The position numbers were made by a program, and so were the translations under genes. A stretch of 64,000 nucleotides of DNA, taken from positions 1,984,001 through 2,048,000 of the forward strand of contig NZ_CP060388.1 in assembly GCF_014280435.1 (NCBI RefSeq), in the 5' to 3' direction. Shown here piece by piece: positions 52,695 to 62,002 of the stretch (position 1 is the stretch's first letter; each line of letters opens with the position of its first letter). The stretch is from Sphingobium sp. KCTC 72723. GTDB taxonomy: Bacteria; Pseudomonadota; Alphaproteobacteria; Sphingomonadales; Sphingomonadaceae. The notes beneath the pieces are model-generated. The model was given only the letters and a program-made list of their open reading frames with translations. It ran no database searches and was not told the origin of the DNA.

Positions 52695-53662
52695 AACCCC
52701 CACAGCGTGCCGGGGGCGAGCAATCCGTCGGTCAAGGCCAGCCCGCCGTCGCGATCCTCCGCCAGCAGCAGCGCGCCGTCCAGGTCGATCCAGTCCGCCC
52801 CCTGCGCCACCAGCGCGGCGGGTGCGATGCCCAGCGACGTCCCCAACATACAGCCGACCATGACGCGAAAGCCCCGCTCCCGCGCCGCCTGACGCAGCGC
52901 CAGCGCCTCGGTCAAGCCACCCGCCTTGTCCAGCTTGATATTGACCGCATCGAAATCGCCCAGCCGATCCAGATCCGCGCGCGTGTGGCAGCTTTCGTCG
53001 GCGCAGAGCGGCAGGCATGCCTTTACCCCGGCCAGCCTGTCCTCCTGCCCGTGCAGCACCGGCTGTTCCACCATCTCGACACCCAGCGCGGCCAGCGCCG
53101 CCGCTTCGGCCGCGATGTCCATGGCGTGCCAGCTTTCATTGGCATCGACGATCAACCGCGCATCCGGCGCGCCGGACCGCACCGCCCCGATCCGCGCCCG
53201 GTCGCCCTGTCCGGTCAGCTTGCATTTCAGCAGGGCAAAGCCCCGTGCGGCGGCGGCATGGGCCGCTGCGGCCATTGCCTCCGGCTCGCCCAGACTGATG
53301 GTGAAGGCGGTCGGCATGGGTTCAGGCGCATCCAGCCCGGCCAGCTGCCACACCGGGATGCCTGCCTGCTTGCTTTCCAGATCCCACAGCGCACAATCCA
53401 GCGCATTGCGCGCCGCGCCGCGCGGCATCGCCCTCACCAAGGCGGTGCGCTCCAGCGGCCCGGCATAGGCGTTTAGCGCGGCCACGCACCCTTCCGCCGT
53501 CTCGCCCTCATAATAGATCGCCGTCCCTTCCCCGCGCCCGACATGCACGCCATCGCCCACGGTGCAGACGATCACATCGACATGCGTCTTGGCCCCCCGG
53601 CTGATGACGAACGCACCCGCGACGGGCCAACGCTCGACCGTCGCGGATAGGATAGTGATCAT
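52688..53662 (-). CDS. L-Ala-D/L-Glu (dipeptide) epimerase
   Basis: A 324-residue enolase-superfamily enzyme of the muconate-lactonising type. The second-beta-strand lysine motif is FALLKCKLTG, metal ligands lie in LIVDANESW, VEQPV and CADESCHT, and the acid/base lysine on strand 6 is in AVNIKLDKAGGL. These residues match dipeptide epimerases, which recycle murein peptide L-Ala-D-Glu. The exact dipeptide specificity cannot be read by eye. The ATG at 53662 has AGGAG 8 bases upstream. No mpa or ampG-type neighbours are visible. Confidence 0.9.
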   Translation of the reverse strand: MITILSATVERWPVAGAFVISRGAKTHVDVIVCTVGDGVHVGRGEGTAIYYEGETAEGCVAALNAYAGPLERTALVRAMPRGAARNALDCALWDLESKQAGIPVWQLAGLDAPEPMPTAFTISLGEPEAMAAAAHAAAARGFALLKCKLTGQGDRARIGAVRSGAPDARLIVDANESWHAMDIAAEAAALAALGVEMVEQPVLHGQEDRLAGVKACLPLCADESCHTRADLDRLGDFDAVNIKLDKAGGLTEALALRQAARERGFRVMVGCMLGTSLGIAPAALVAQGADWIDLDGALLLAEDRDGGLALTDGLLAPGTLWGFQ

Positions 53663-53800
53663 CGAAAGCGCTCCTGGCGGCGTGATGGGATGCGCCAGCC
53701 TATGCGCGAAAAGCATCCTGTCTGCCAACCCGCGTATCGCGCGCGCGCCTATGTCGTCCGGCCCATTGAGGCTTGTCCTACGGGCTGCTAAGCGCGCTGC

Positions 53801-55588
53801 ATGGAGGATAACCCCAACCCGTCGCCCCGCGCCGATGCGCGCCCCGCCCTTGGCAGCCTTTCGATGCTGTGGCGTTTCGCGCGCCGCTATCCGGGGCGGA
53901 TCGCAGGTGCGCTGGCCGCGCTGATTGTCTCCTCCGCCGCCACGCTGGGCATACCCAGCGGCTTTCGCCTTGTGATCGACCGGGGCTTCATGGGCGGCGG
54001 CGACATCAGCCGCTGGTTCGAATATCTGCTGCTGATCGTCATCATCCTGGCGTTGGCCAGTGCGCTGCGCTTCTATTTCGTGTCCTGGTTGGGGGAGCGG
54101 GTCGTTGCCGACATACGCAGCGCGACCCAGGCCAATCTGTTGCGGCAGGCACCGCGCTTCTTCGAAGAAAACCGCCCATCGGAAATCGCGTCGCGCATGA
54201 CCGCCGACACGGCCATCGTCGAGCAGGTGGTCGGATCGACCGTATCCGTCGCCCTGCGCAATCTGGTCACGGGTGTGGGCGGCCTGATCTACCTGTTCGC
54301 CCTCGCGCCCAAATTGGCGGCCATGTTGCTGCTGGGCATCCCGCTCATCCTGCTGGTGCTGGTCAGCCTGGGCCGCAAGGTGCGCGGCCTGTCGCGCGCC
54401 AGTCAGGACCGGCTGGCCGATGTTGGCACCGTCACGACCGAAGTGCTGGGGGCGATGAAGATCGTGCAGGCGTTCGGGCAGGAGGCACGCGAAGCGGCCC
54501 GATTCGACGCGACCGTCGACAGCGGGTTCGACACCGCCCGACGCCGCATCCGCCTGCGCGCGATTATGACCGCTGTCGTGATAGCGCTGGTGTTCGGCTC
54601 CATCACTGCCGTGATGTGGCAGGGCGCGCTCGACGTTGCGGCGGGCCGCTTGTCGGGGGGCAGCATTGCAGCCTTCGTCCTGACCGGCGGGCTTGTCGCG
54701 GGCGCATTCGGATCATTGTCGGAAAGCTGGGGCGACTTGCTGCGCGGGGCGGGGGCAGCCAGCCGCCTGCACGAATTGATGATCGCCACGCCGGACATAG
54801 TGCCGCCCGCCAATCCGGTCGTCATCCCCGCCGAACCGCAGGGCGCACGCCTGACCTTTGCGGACGTGCATTTCCACTATCCTACCCGCCCCGATCATGC
54901 GGCGCTCAACGGCATCACACTGGACATCGCGCCGGGTGAGACAGTTGCCGTCGTTGGCCCCTCCGGTGCGGGCAAATCGACGCTGATCCAGCTCGCCCTG
55001 CGCTTCTACGATCCTGCATCCGGCATGATCAGCCTGAATGGCGTTCCCTTGCCTCAAGCCGATCCCGCACAATTGCGCGCAATGATGGCTATGGTGCCGC
55101 AGGACAGCGTCATTTTCGCCGCGTCCGCGCGTGACAATTTGCGCTACGGTCGGTGGGACGCGAGCGACGAACAGATTTGGGACGCCGCCCGCGCCGCCAA
55201 TGCGGAAAGCTTCATCCGCGCATTGCCGCAGGGGCTGGACAGCTTCATGGGTGAAGGGGGCGCGCGCTTGTCGGGCGGGCAGCGCCAGCGCCTGTCGATC
55301 GCGCGCGCCTTGTTGCGCGACGCGCCGATCCTACTGCTCGACGAAGCGACATCCGCGCTGGACGCGGAATCGGAACGGCTGGTGCAGGATGCGCTGGCCC
55401 GCCTGATGCAGGGTCGCACCACCATCGTCATCGCGCACCGACTGGCCACCGTGCGCGCTGCCGACCGGATCATCGTTCTGGACGAGGGCCGCATCGTCGA
55501 ACAGGGCGACCATGCCAGTCTGGTCGCGGCGGGCGGCCTATATGCGCGTCTGGCCAGTCTCCAGTTTAGCGATCACGCCGCCGCCTGA
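53801..55588 (+). CDS. ABC exporter (fused membrane and ATPase half-transporter)
   Basis: A 595-residue half-transporter: about six membrane helices in the first 310 residues, then an ATPase with Walker A GPSGAGKST, the Q-loop in MVPQDSVIFAASARDN, signature LSGGQRQRLSIARALL, Walker B ILLLDEATSAL and the switch His in IAHRLATV. It most resembles the MsbA/ABCB-type lipid or drug exporters and works as a dimer. The ATG at 53801 lacks a strong ribosome site. It is divergent from the epimerase by 138 bases. Confidence 0.92.
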   Translation: MEDNPNPSPRADARPALGSLSMLWRFARRYPGRIAGALAALIVSSAATLGIPSGFRLVIDRGFMGGGDISRWFEYLLLIVIILALASALRFYFVSWLGERVVADIRSATQANLLRQAPRFFEENRPSEIASRMTADTAIVEQVVGSTVSVALRNLVTGVGGLIYLFALAPKLAAMLLLGIPLILLVLVSLGRKVRGLSRASQDRLADVGTVTTEVLGAMKIVQAFGQEAREAARFDATVDSGFDTARRRIRLRAIMTAVVIALVFGSITAVMWQGALDVAAGRLSGGSIAAFVLTGGLVAGAFGSLSESWGDLLRGAGAASRLHELMIATPDIVPPANPVVIPAEPQGARLTFADVHFHYPTRPDHAALNGITLDIAPGETVAVVGPSGAGKSTLIQLALRFYDPASGMISLNGVPLPQADPAQLRAMMAMVPQDSVIFAASARDNLRYGRWDASDEQIWDAARAANAESFIRALPQGLDSFMGEGGARLSGGQRQRLSIARALLRDAPILLLDEATSALDAESERLVQDALARLMQGRTTIVIAHRLATVRAADRIIVLDEGRIVEQGDHASLVAAGGLYARLASLQFSDHAAA

Positions 55589-55775
55589 CCGCGCGGCTGG
55601 GCGCATGGCCGATCACAAAGGCAGGACTGGGGCAGCATCTGAGGCTGACGCGCGGAAAATGGTCCAAGAGGCAGATCGAGGCGCTGTTCGGAGCGTGGAA
55701 TGGGATAGCGGCCCGCGTCGCGGGAAGTAGGGCTAGGCTCTAATGTCGCTCTGACGCGCGACCTCAATAGGAGCG

Positions 55776-56105
55776 TTAGCGCAAACTCGGTGCCTGGCTC
55801 AGTTTGATGACATGATCCAGTACGGCCGGATGCAGGGGGCGCTCGAATGCGCAGCCTGATTCGTGCGCGCGAGTCCACAGCACGCTGGCGCGACGGCCCT
55901 CAAATCCCGGCAGCATGATCCATAATTCGCTGCCCGGCGTCAGTTTCATGAAACTTTGAAGGCGAAATCCGCTGACTGATACATCGGCGATCCGGCTGCT
56001 GAACCAGGTTTCGCCCGGACGCCGGACTTTAACGCTCATCTGCACATAAGCGCGTTCGGCGGTCCGTATTTTCCGGTCAAGATCAGTATGTCGTTCGGCG
56101 GCCAT
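55776..56105 (-). CDS. PilZ-domain protein
   Basis: A 109-residue single PilZ domain. The second c-di-GMP-binding motif is clear, D-x-S-x-x-G in IADVSVSGFRL, and an Arg-rich stretch upstream (RKIRTAERAYVQMSVKVRR) can supply the RxxxR part, though spacing is not standard. It is a candidate receptor for the second messenger made by GGDEF proteins, two of which occur in this window. It lies downstream of the tonB-exb operon on the same strand but beyond its terminator. Confidence 0.85.
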   Translation of the reverse strand: MAAERHTDLDRKIRTAERAYVQMSVKVRRPGETWFSSRIADVSVSGFRLQSFMKLTPGSELWIMLPGFEGRRASVLWTRAHESGCAFERPLHPAVLDHVIKLSQAPSLR

Positions 56106-56201
56106 GATTCGTTTTCGCTGTCCTCAGTCCTTCATCGAGGATGATGCCGTTATTGACGATCGGGGTAAGCAAAGGGTTAAATTCTCCGTTCGCCCGCAGA
56201 C

Positions 56202-56229
56202 AAAAAAAGGGCCGCCCTGGGGCGACCCT
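56202..56229 (-). terminator. intrinsic terminator of the tonB-exbBDD operon
   Basis: Read on the minus strand, AGGGTCGCCCC pairs with GGGCGGCCCT (one G-T or mismatch) in a short-looped stem, followed by seven T residues. It lies about 90 bases after the last exbD stop. It would end the operon before the PilZ gene. Confidence 0.8.
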
Positions 56230-56320
56230 GCAATTTCAACAATCTTTGCAAACCTGCCCGATGCCGCGTCGCGAAAAACGGGAAGTCCTTGGTGCGACGG
56301 GAAAAACCGGAAATCAGGCC

Positions 56321-56743
56321 TTAGAAATTGCCATATTGTTCGTTGCCGACGAAGCCCAGCTTCGTCACGCCGGCCCGCTTGATCTCGGCCAGCACTTCGT
56401 CAACGGTCACATAGCGGGTCTGCGCATTGGGCTGGAACTGAAGTTCCGGCTCGACGGGCAGGCGCAGCGACTGCTGAAGATACTGGCGCAGCGTCAGCAT
56501 GTCGATCGGCGCACCGTTCCACGTGATGATCCCGGCTGTGTCGATCGCGACCTTGTTCTTGACCGGGTCGATCACGCTGTCCGTGGGCGGCGCGTTCTGC
56601 GGCAGGTCGATCTTCACCGCATGGGTCTGGATCGGAATGGTGATGATGAACATGATGAGGAGAACGAGCATGACGTCGATCAACGGCGTCGTGTTCATTT
56701 CCATCATCGGTTCGCCATCGTCTGAACCGGCGCTCATTGCCAT
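56321..56743 (-). CDS. exbD: ExbD/TolR family biopolymer transporter, second copy
   Basis: A 140-residue ExbD-type protein. The N-terminal membrane helix with the proton-carrying Asp lies in MNTTPLIDVMLVLLIMFIIT, and the periplasmic domain follows. It assembles with ExbB and TonB to energise outer-membrane receptors with the proton motive force. It follows another ExbD by 53 bases. Two ExbD genes after exbB is a layout seen in sphingomonads and Caulobacter-type bacteria. Confidence 0.93.
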   Translation of the reverse strand: MAMSAGSDDGEPMMEMNTTPLIDVMLVLLIMFIITIPIQTHAVKIDLPQNAPPTDSVIDPVKNKVAIDTAGIITWNGAPIDMLTLRQYLQQSLRLPVEPELQFQPNAQTRYVTVDEVLAEIKRAGVTKLGFVGNEQYGNF

Positions 56744-56796
56744 TGGGCGATACTCCTACAAATCACATATAGTCGGCCGCTATGGGCAGTCGACGT

Positions 56797-57282
56797 TTAC
56801 AGGCGGACGGTGCCTTGGCCCGGTTCAGGCTCGGAAATGAAGCCGACCTTGGGGAAACCGGCGCGCTGCATCGTGTAGATCGTTCCGCCAATGCAGCGGT
56901 ACGGGGTATTGATGTCGCCACGGATATGCACTTCGGGCAAATCTTCCGGCGTCATGTTTTCGATCCCGCCGACCTTCTTGATATCCGCTTCGAGCTTGGC
57001 AACGGCGCGGTTGAGCAGGTCTTCGGAATTGACCTTGGTCATGTTCCAGTAAACGGTGCAGGCACCTGCGCCATCCGTCGTTATCGACAGCGAGACATTC
57101 TCCGGCTTCGTCGTGGTCGGTTCGAACCGGACCTTGGGCAGCTGGAGATCGACCGTCTGCAGCACGACGGGAACGGCGATCAGGAAGATGATGAGAAGCA
57201 CCAGCATGACGTCGACGAGCGGCGTCGTGTTGATATCTGTGATCGGCTTTTCTTCGCCGGAGCCACCAACGCTCATTGCCAT
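56797..57282 (-). CDS. exbD: ExbD/TolR family biopolymer transporter, first copy
   Basis: A 161-residue ExbD-type protein with INTTPLVDVMLVLLIIFLIA as its membrane helix and the conserved Asp. The periplasmic part is longer than in the second copy and carries a Cys (GAGACTVYW) and a predicted loop with YRCIGG. It is probably the canonical partner of the upstream ExbB; the two ExbD copies may mix in one stator. It is separated from exbB by 108 bases. Confidence 0.93.
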   Translation of the reverse strand: MAMSVGGSGEEKPITDINTTPLVDVMLVLLIIFLIAVPVVLQTVDLQLPKVRFEPTTTKPENVSLSITTDGAGACTVYWNMTKVNSEDLLNRAVAKLEADIKKVGGIENMTPEDLPEVHIRGDINTPYRCIGGTIYTMQRAGFPKVGFISEPEPGQGTVRL

Positions 57283-57390
57283 TGATCAGTATCCTAACAT
57301 GTCTGTCATTTTCGACCGCAAGCCATGTGCTGCGATCGGGGGAGCCGGACCAGGTGCAATATCGGCACCCGGTTCCGGCTCCCGTCTTGA

Positions 57391-58167
57391 TCAGGCCTTG
57401 GTGGCGGTCGCAGGAACCGGCTTGGCAACCTGGGCCGGAGCAGCGGCACCGACGGTCGGCTTCACGGCGCCGTTGGACACCATGTAGCCCAGCAGATCGG
57501 TCGAGAAGGACGAAAGATTCTCGGCGATCGCCTTGTTGCGGCGCTGCAGGAAGTTGTAAGCAAGAACGGCGGGAACCGCGACGACCAGACCAAGAGCGGT
57601 CATGATCAGCGCTTCACCAACGGGACCGGCAACGGCGTCGATCGAGGCCTGACCCGATGCACCGATCTTGATCAGCGCGCGGTAGATACCGATAACCGTA
57701 CCGAACAGACCGACGAACGGCGAGGTCGAACCAACGGTCGCGAGGAAAGCGAGACCGCCGCCCAGCTTCCAGTTGATCGCGTTTTCCGAACGGGCGAGCG
57801 AGCTGTGCAGCCAGTCATGGGCTTCGACCGGATCGGTCAGCTTGGCGTGCTGTTCCTGAGCGGCGATGCCGTCATCGACCATCTGCTTGTACGCGCTGTT
57901 CTTTTCCAGCTTGGCGGCGCCTTCCTTCAGGCTGGCCGAACGCCAGAACGTCGAACGGACCTTCTTATACTGGTTGATCACCTTCTGCTGCTCGATCAGC
58001 TTGGTGAACAGCACATAGAAAGTGCCGACCGACATGCCGACCAGAATGATGAACACGGTCCAGGCAATGACGCCACCCTGTTCGAGGGCTTCCATGAGGC
58101 CGTACGGGTTGGCGGCTTCCGCAGCAGGTGCGGCCGCAGCCGCAATGATGGAGTTCAACATGATCAA
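57391..58167 (-). CDS. exbB: MotA/TolQ/ExbB proton channel protein
   Basis: A 258-residue ExbB with three membrane helices: one near 33-55, and a pair at about 150-175 and 195-215 that contains the family motif TVIGIYRALIKIG and GEALIMTALGLVVAVPAVLAYN. It has an Ala-rich N-terminus typical of sphingomonad ExbB. ExbB forms the pentamer around ExbD and drives TonB. It starts at ATG 58167 and is 66 bases downstream of tonB. Confidence 0.95.
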   Translation of the reverse strand: MIMLNSIIAAAAAPAAEAANPYGLMEALEQGGVIAWTVFIILVGMSVGTFYVLFTKLIEQQKVINQYKKVRSTFWRSASLKEGAAKLEKNSAYKQMVDDGIAAQEQHAKLTDPVEAHDWLHSSLARSENAINWKLGGGLAFLATVGSTSPFVGLFGTVIGIYRALIKIGASGQASIDAVAGPVGEALIMTALGLVVAVPAVLAYNFLQRRNKAIAENLSSFSTDLLGYMVSNGAVKPTVGAAAPAQVAKPVPATATKA

Positions 58168-58233
58168 GACTTCCCTCTCAATGAGATCATAGCAAGGAAA
58201 GGCGGCGCCGGGCGCGCGCCTTTCCGATATGGA

Positions 58234-58896
58234 TTATTCCGGCAGACGCCATGTGATACGGCCATTGTAGGTATCGGCCATTTCATTGCCATCCGAACCC
58301 TTGGCCGGCTTGAACCGCGCACGGCGCGGCAGCAGGCGACAGGTCGCTTCATCGAGATCGGGATGCCCGGTCGACGAAGTGATGGTGCAGTTGGTCACCC
58401 GACCATCAGCGCCGATTTCCAGACGGAAACCTGCCGTACCCGAACGTTCTTCACGCTGGGCGCGGCTCGGATAGTCGGCATCGCTGAGCCAGCTGCCCGG
58501 TTGGCTGCGCGGCGAAGCACGCGTAGCTGCCTGGGGCGGTGGCGGGGGCGCTGCGGGCGGCGGCGGCGGCGCTGCGACCGGAACCGGGTTGAACACCGGA
58601 GGCGGTGTCCGAACGGTCTGGATCGGCGGCGCAGGCGCAGGCGTCTGCACGATCGGAGGCGGGGCAACAACCGGCGGCGGCTCGATCGGCTGATCTGGCG
58701 GCGGCGGCGGCGGCTCCTCGTCCGGTGGTGGCGGTTCCTCCTTCACATCGACGACGTTCAGCTGTTCTGCCGCCTTTTTGACATATTTCATGCCAAGGCC
58801 GGAGACAAAGGCATAGCCAAGAACAGCGTGAATCAGGGCGACGATGATGATCGAGACGGTCCGACTCGATCCTTCCGAGTGGTCAGCATAGGCCAT
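58234..58896 (-). CDS. tonB: TonB energy transducer
   Basis: A 220-residue TonB: an N-terminal membrane helix (about 16-34), then a long Pro-rich spacer (PPPPDEEPPPPPPDQP and further Pro/Ala runs) that spans the periplasm, and a C-terminal TonB domain with GTAGFRLEIGADGRV and CRLLPRRARFKPA. It heads the operon with exbB and two exbD genes. AAGGAG lies 12 bases before the ATG. It powers uptake through TonB-dependent receptors, which are numerous in sphingomonads. No Fur box was recognised upstream. Confidence 0.95.
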   Translation of the reverse strand: MAYADHSEGSSRTVSIIIVALIHAVLGYAFVSGLGMKYVKKAAEQLNVVDVKEEPPPPDEEPPPPPPDQPIEPPPVVAPPPIVQTPAPAPPIQTVRTPPPVFNPVPVAAPPPPPAAPPPPPQAATRASPRSQPGSWLSDADYPSRAQREERSGTAGFRLEIGADGRVTNCTITSSTGHPDLDEATCRLLPRRARFKPAKGSDGNEMADTYNGRITWRLPE

Positions 58897-59149
58897 TCAG
58901 CAACGACACTCCTTAACTCATCTTACTAGTGGTTTATACAAATCAGCCAAAAACGACCCCAGCTGTCCGGGCTAACCCGGCCACCTTTGGCTCCTGTCCG
59001 TCCATTTGCTACCGCCCAAACTCCTATCGCGGCGCATCGTAGCACGCAAACGCTTTATCGATATGTTCATTTGCGTTTACCATTTCATATCGGAATAACT
59101 TGCCTGTGACATCCTTGCCACGGGCCAATAACACAGGACGAAGCAGATC

Positions 59150-60022
59150 ATGAAATCCGCCACCCTTTTTCGCTATGTGGTCGCGCCATGCCTCATTTCA
59201 GCCGCATATCCCGCAGTTTTCCCGGCTTTCGCGCAATCGAAACAGTTGGTAACGCAATCATCGACATCCCGGCCCGCCCTCTCCTATGCCGATCTGATCG
59301 ACCTTGCCGACCATGCGCCGTTGGTGGCCCATGTGCGAATCCGCAACATCATCGCTCTGAAGCCGGAGCAGGCCGGAAACGTGCCAGCGGGCTATCGCAG
59401 GCTGTTTCTGGAGGGCGATGTGACGGGTTTGATTCGCGGCGAAGCGGGAATCACCCCCCTTGTAAGCTGGCTCTATGATGCCCCGGTCGATGCGCGGGGC
59501 AAATTGCCCAAGTTGAAAAAAGCACAGGTCATCCTGTTCGCGCGGGCCGGGACGCGCCCCGGCCAGATCCAGCTGATCGCCCGCGATGCGCAAATTCCCG
59601 CAACTCCCGCAGCGATCGGCCAGGTCAAATCCATTCTCGCCACACTGGTCGCCGCCGACGCGCCGCCGCGCATCCTGGGTCTGGGCGACGCCTTTCATGT
59701 CGCTGGCACAGTGGCGGGGGAGGGGGAGACGCAAATCTTCCTGCGCACCGAAAATGGCGATCCTGTTTCCCTTTCGATCCTACGTCGTCCAGGTCAGCCG
59801 CCGCGATGGGCCGTGGCGCTGGGCGAAATCGTCGATGAAGCAGCCCGCGCGCCCGTTCCTGGCACCCTGCTTTGGTATCGACTGGCTTGCAGTCTGCCCC
59901 CCGCCCTGCCCGCCCGCGCCGTCCGCACGCTGGCGATATCGGATGCAGAAGCGGCCCGTGCCGACTATCGCGTGGTGATCGACGCCCTTGGCCCATGTGG
60001 CCGCACCCGCGCTACGTCCTGA
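59150..60022 (+). CDS. exported protein of unknown function
   Basis: A 290-residue protein with a signal peptide (FRYVVAPCLISAAYPAVFPAFAQ). The mature part is alpha/beta in composition, with one Cys pair near the end (LACSLP and GPCGRT). I recognise no domain; it resembles secreted hypothetical proteins of sphingomonads. The ATG at 59150 follows about 250 bases of intergenic DNA from tonB, in which no gene is visible. The hom gene starts 125 bases downstream on the same strand. Confidence 0.68.
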   Translation: MKSATLFRYVVAPCLISAAYPAVFPAFAQSKQLVTQSSTSRPALSYADLIDLADHAPLVAHVRIRNIIALKPEQAGNVPAGYRRLFLEGDVTGLIRGEAGITPLVSWLYDAPVDARGKLPKLKKAQVILFARAGTRPGQIQLIARDAQIPATPAAIGQVKSILATLVAADAPPRILGLGDAFHVAGTVAGEGETQIFLRTENGDPVSLSILRRPGQPPRWAVALGEIVDEAARAPVPGTLLWYRLACSLPPALPARAVRTLAISDAEAARADYRVVIDALGPCGRTRATS

Positions 60023-60147
60023 TTCGCCCGCGCTTTTCCTCGCCCATCCGTTCCGCTTTCGCTTGGCCAGCTTTTGCTTGGATGGGCGGGCGCAGGTCGC
60101 TATCAGCGCGGCTTCCTGTTCCGCGTCCAGAAAAGAGATACGCCGCC

Positions 60148-61452
60148 ATGACCAATCTGCACCGCCATGCCCCGTTGCGCGTCGCGCTCGTCGGTCTGGG
60201 TACTGTGGGCGGCGGAGTCATTCGATTGCTCAACACCAATGGCGCGCTCATCGCCCGGCGCGCCGGTTGCCCGATCCAGATCGTCGCTATTTCCGCGCGC
60301 GACCGAAACAAGGATCGCGGCGTCGACCTGTCCCCCTATGAATGGGTGGATGACATGAACAGCCTGGCCACGCGCGACGATGTCGATGTTGTAGTCGAAC
60401 TCATCGGCGGGTCGGATGGCCCGGCGCTGACCCTGGCGCGCCAATGCCTGATCGCGGGCAAGCCGTTCGTCACCGCGAACAAGGCGATGCTGGCGCATCA
60501 CGGCCTCGACCTGGCCCGCCTCGCCGAGAAGGGGGGCATCGCGTTGAAATATGAAGCGGCCGTCGCTGGCGGCATCCCGGTCATCAAGGGGATGCGCGAA
60601 GGCGCGGCAGCCAACGAAATCAGCCGCGTCTATGGCATCCTCAACGGCACCTGCAATTACATCCTGACCACAATGGAGAAGGAAGGCCGGGGTTTCGACG
60701 AAGTACTCAAGGAAGCGCAGGAACTGGGCTATGCCGAAGCTGACCCCAGCTTCGACATTGACGGGGTCGATGCTGCGCACAAGCTGACCATTCTTGCCAG
60801 CCTCGCCTTTGGCACCGAACTGGATTTTGGTGCGGTTGCGACCACCGGCATCCGCGACGTCATTGCCGCCGACATTGCCGAAGCCGCCGCTTTGGGTTTC
60901 CGCATCCGCCTCGTCGGCATGGCACAGAATGGCGTGGATGGCCTGTTCCAGCGAGTCCACCCGATGCTGGTGCCGCTCGACCACCCGCTTGCCCATGTCG
61001 ATGGATCGCTCAACGCGGTCGTGGCAGAAGGCAATTTCGTCGGTCGCCTCTTCTTCCAGGGCCGTGGTGCAGGCGATGGCCCGACCGCGTCGGCGGTGGT
61101 CGCTGACCTGATCGACGTGGCGCGCGACGAATATGGCGATGCCTTCGCCATGCCGGTCGCCGCGCTCACCCCGCAAAATGCCGCAGACGCAGGCGCGCGT
61201 ATCGGTCGCACCTATCTGCGCTTCAAGGTGCAGGACCGCCCCGGCGTGCTGGCCGAAATCGCCGCCGCCACCCGCGACGCCGGCGTCTCGATCGAAAGCA
61301 TGATCCAGCGCGGCGCAAATCAGGCCGACGGCGTGCTGGTCGCCATCGTCACCCATGCGGGCGAGGAACGCTGCATCCGCGACACGCTCGAACGGCTGGC
61401 CGGGTCGGACAGTCTGCTCGGCGCACCTATGGTCATGCACATTCTCGACTGA
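60148..61452 (+). CDS. hom: homoserine dehydrogenase
   Basis: A 434-residue enzyme reducing aspartate semialdehyde to homoserine for Met, Thr and Ile synthesis. The NAD(P)-binding site is VALVGLGTVGGGVIRLL, the catalytic domain has LNGTCNYILTTME and AEADPSFDIDGVDAAHKL, and a C-terminal ACT domain carries RPGVLAEIAAATRDAGVSIE for feedback control. The ATG at 60148 gives the family N-terminus; the frame extends to 59872 as shadow. A small exported gene on the other strand separates it from glpX. Confidence 0.96.
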   Translation: MTNLHRHAPLRVALVGLGTVGGGVIRLLNTNGALIARRAGCPIQIVAISARDRNKDRGVDLSPYEWVDDMNSLATRDDVDVVVELIGGSDGPALTLARQCLIAGKPFVTANKAMLAHHGLDLARLAEKGGIALKYEAAVAGGIPVIKGMREGAAANEISRVYGILNGTCNYILTTMEKEGRGFDEVLKEAQELGYAEADPSFDIDGVDAAHKLTILASLAFGTELDFGAVATTGIRDVIAADIAEAAALGFRIRLVGMAQNGVDGLFQRVHPMLVPLDHPLAHVDGSLNAVVAEGNFVGRLFFQGRGAGDGPTASAVVADLIDVARDEYGDAFAMPVAALTPQNAADAGARIGRTYLRFKVQDRPGVLAEIAAATRDAGVSIESMIQRGANQADGVLVAIVTHAGEERCIRDTLERLAGSDSLLGAPMVMHILD

Positions 61453-61458
61453 CCGGCC

Positions 61459-61893
61459 TCAACGCTGCCCGGTGCCTTTGAAGCGATCGGGCAGCGGCGG
61501 TGGCGGGGCAAGGTCTGCGTCGGGATCGATGATCGCCATCACGCTCTTGCCAAGGACGTCGGCGACTTTGAATAGCGACAGGCCGCCCACGCAACCGCCA
61601 CCCTGCCCCCCGGTCACGCCACAACTCCCCTGCCTGACCGGCGCCGCCGAAGCACGCGGCGTGTCGCCCCGCACGCCACCGACAGGGGCTTCGCGCGGCA
61701 ATAGCAACCGTTCGCGCGCATTGCGTTCCGCCCGGTTGCCGCACACGACGATGGCACTTCCGCTGCGGTCGCATGGCCGCACCACCTGCGTTTTGGCGCG
61801 ATAGGCCGCCATCAGCGAATCGCCATCACTGGCCCGCGCCGGGACGGGCAGCAGCGTGACAAGCACGAGAGCAGGCAGGATCGGGCGGAACAT
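61459..61893 (-). CDS. exported protein of unknown function, Pro-rich end
   Basis: A protein of about 144 residues with a signal peptide (MFRPILPALVLVTLLPVPARA) and a mature part rich in Arg and Gly, with Cys residues in VRPCDRSGSAIVVCG, RQGSCG and GGGCVGG, ending in a PPPPLPDRF motif. Function is unknown; it resembles secreted proteins common in sphingomonads. ATG 61893 is preferred, with ATG 61920 nine codons upstream as an alternative. It is convergent with hom and divergent from glpX. Confidence 0.65.
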   Translation of the reverse strand: MFRPILPALVLVTLLPVPARASDGDSLMAAYRAKTQVVRPCDRSGSAIVVCGNRAERNARERLLLPREAPVGGVRGDTPRASAAPVRQGSCGVTGGQGGGCVGGLSLFKVADVLGKSVMAIIDPDADLAPPPPLPDRFKGTGQR

Positions 61894-62002
61894 CGCATCG
61901 GCAGAAGAACAGCCAATCATGGCCAGATGATGACCAGTTCGCTCGACAAGGCCAAACCGACATCCTATCGCCAGCGTCATAAGAAAAGGCAGAGGATTGA
62001 AG

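Noticed and set aside
55589..55775. Possible short gene between the ABC exporter and the PilZ gene
   Set aside because: One frame reads like a basic peptide, but it has no start codon with a ribosome site and the alternatives end quickly.
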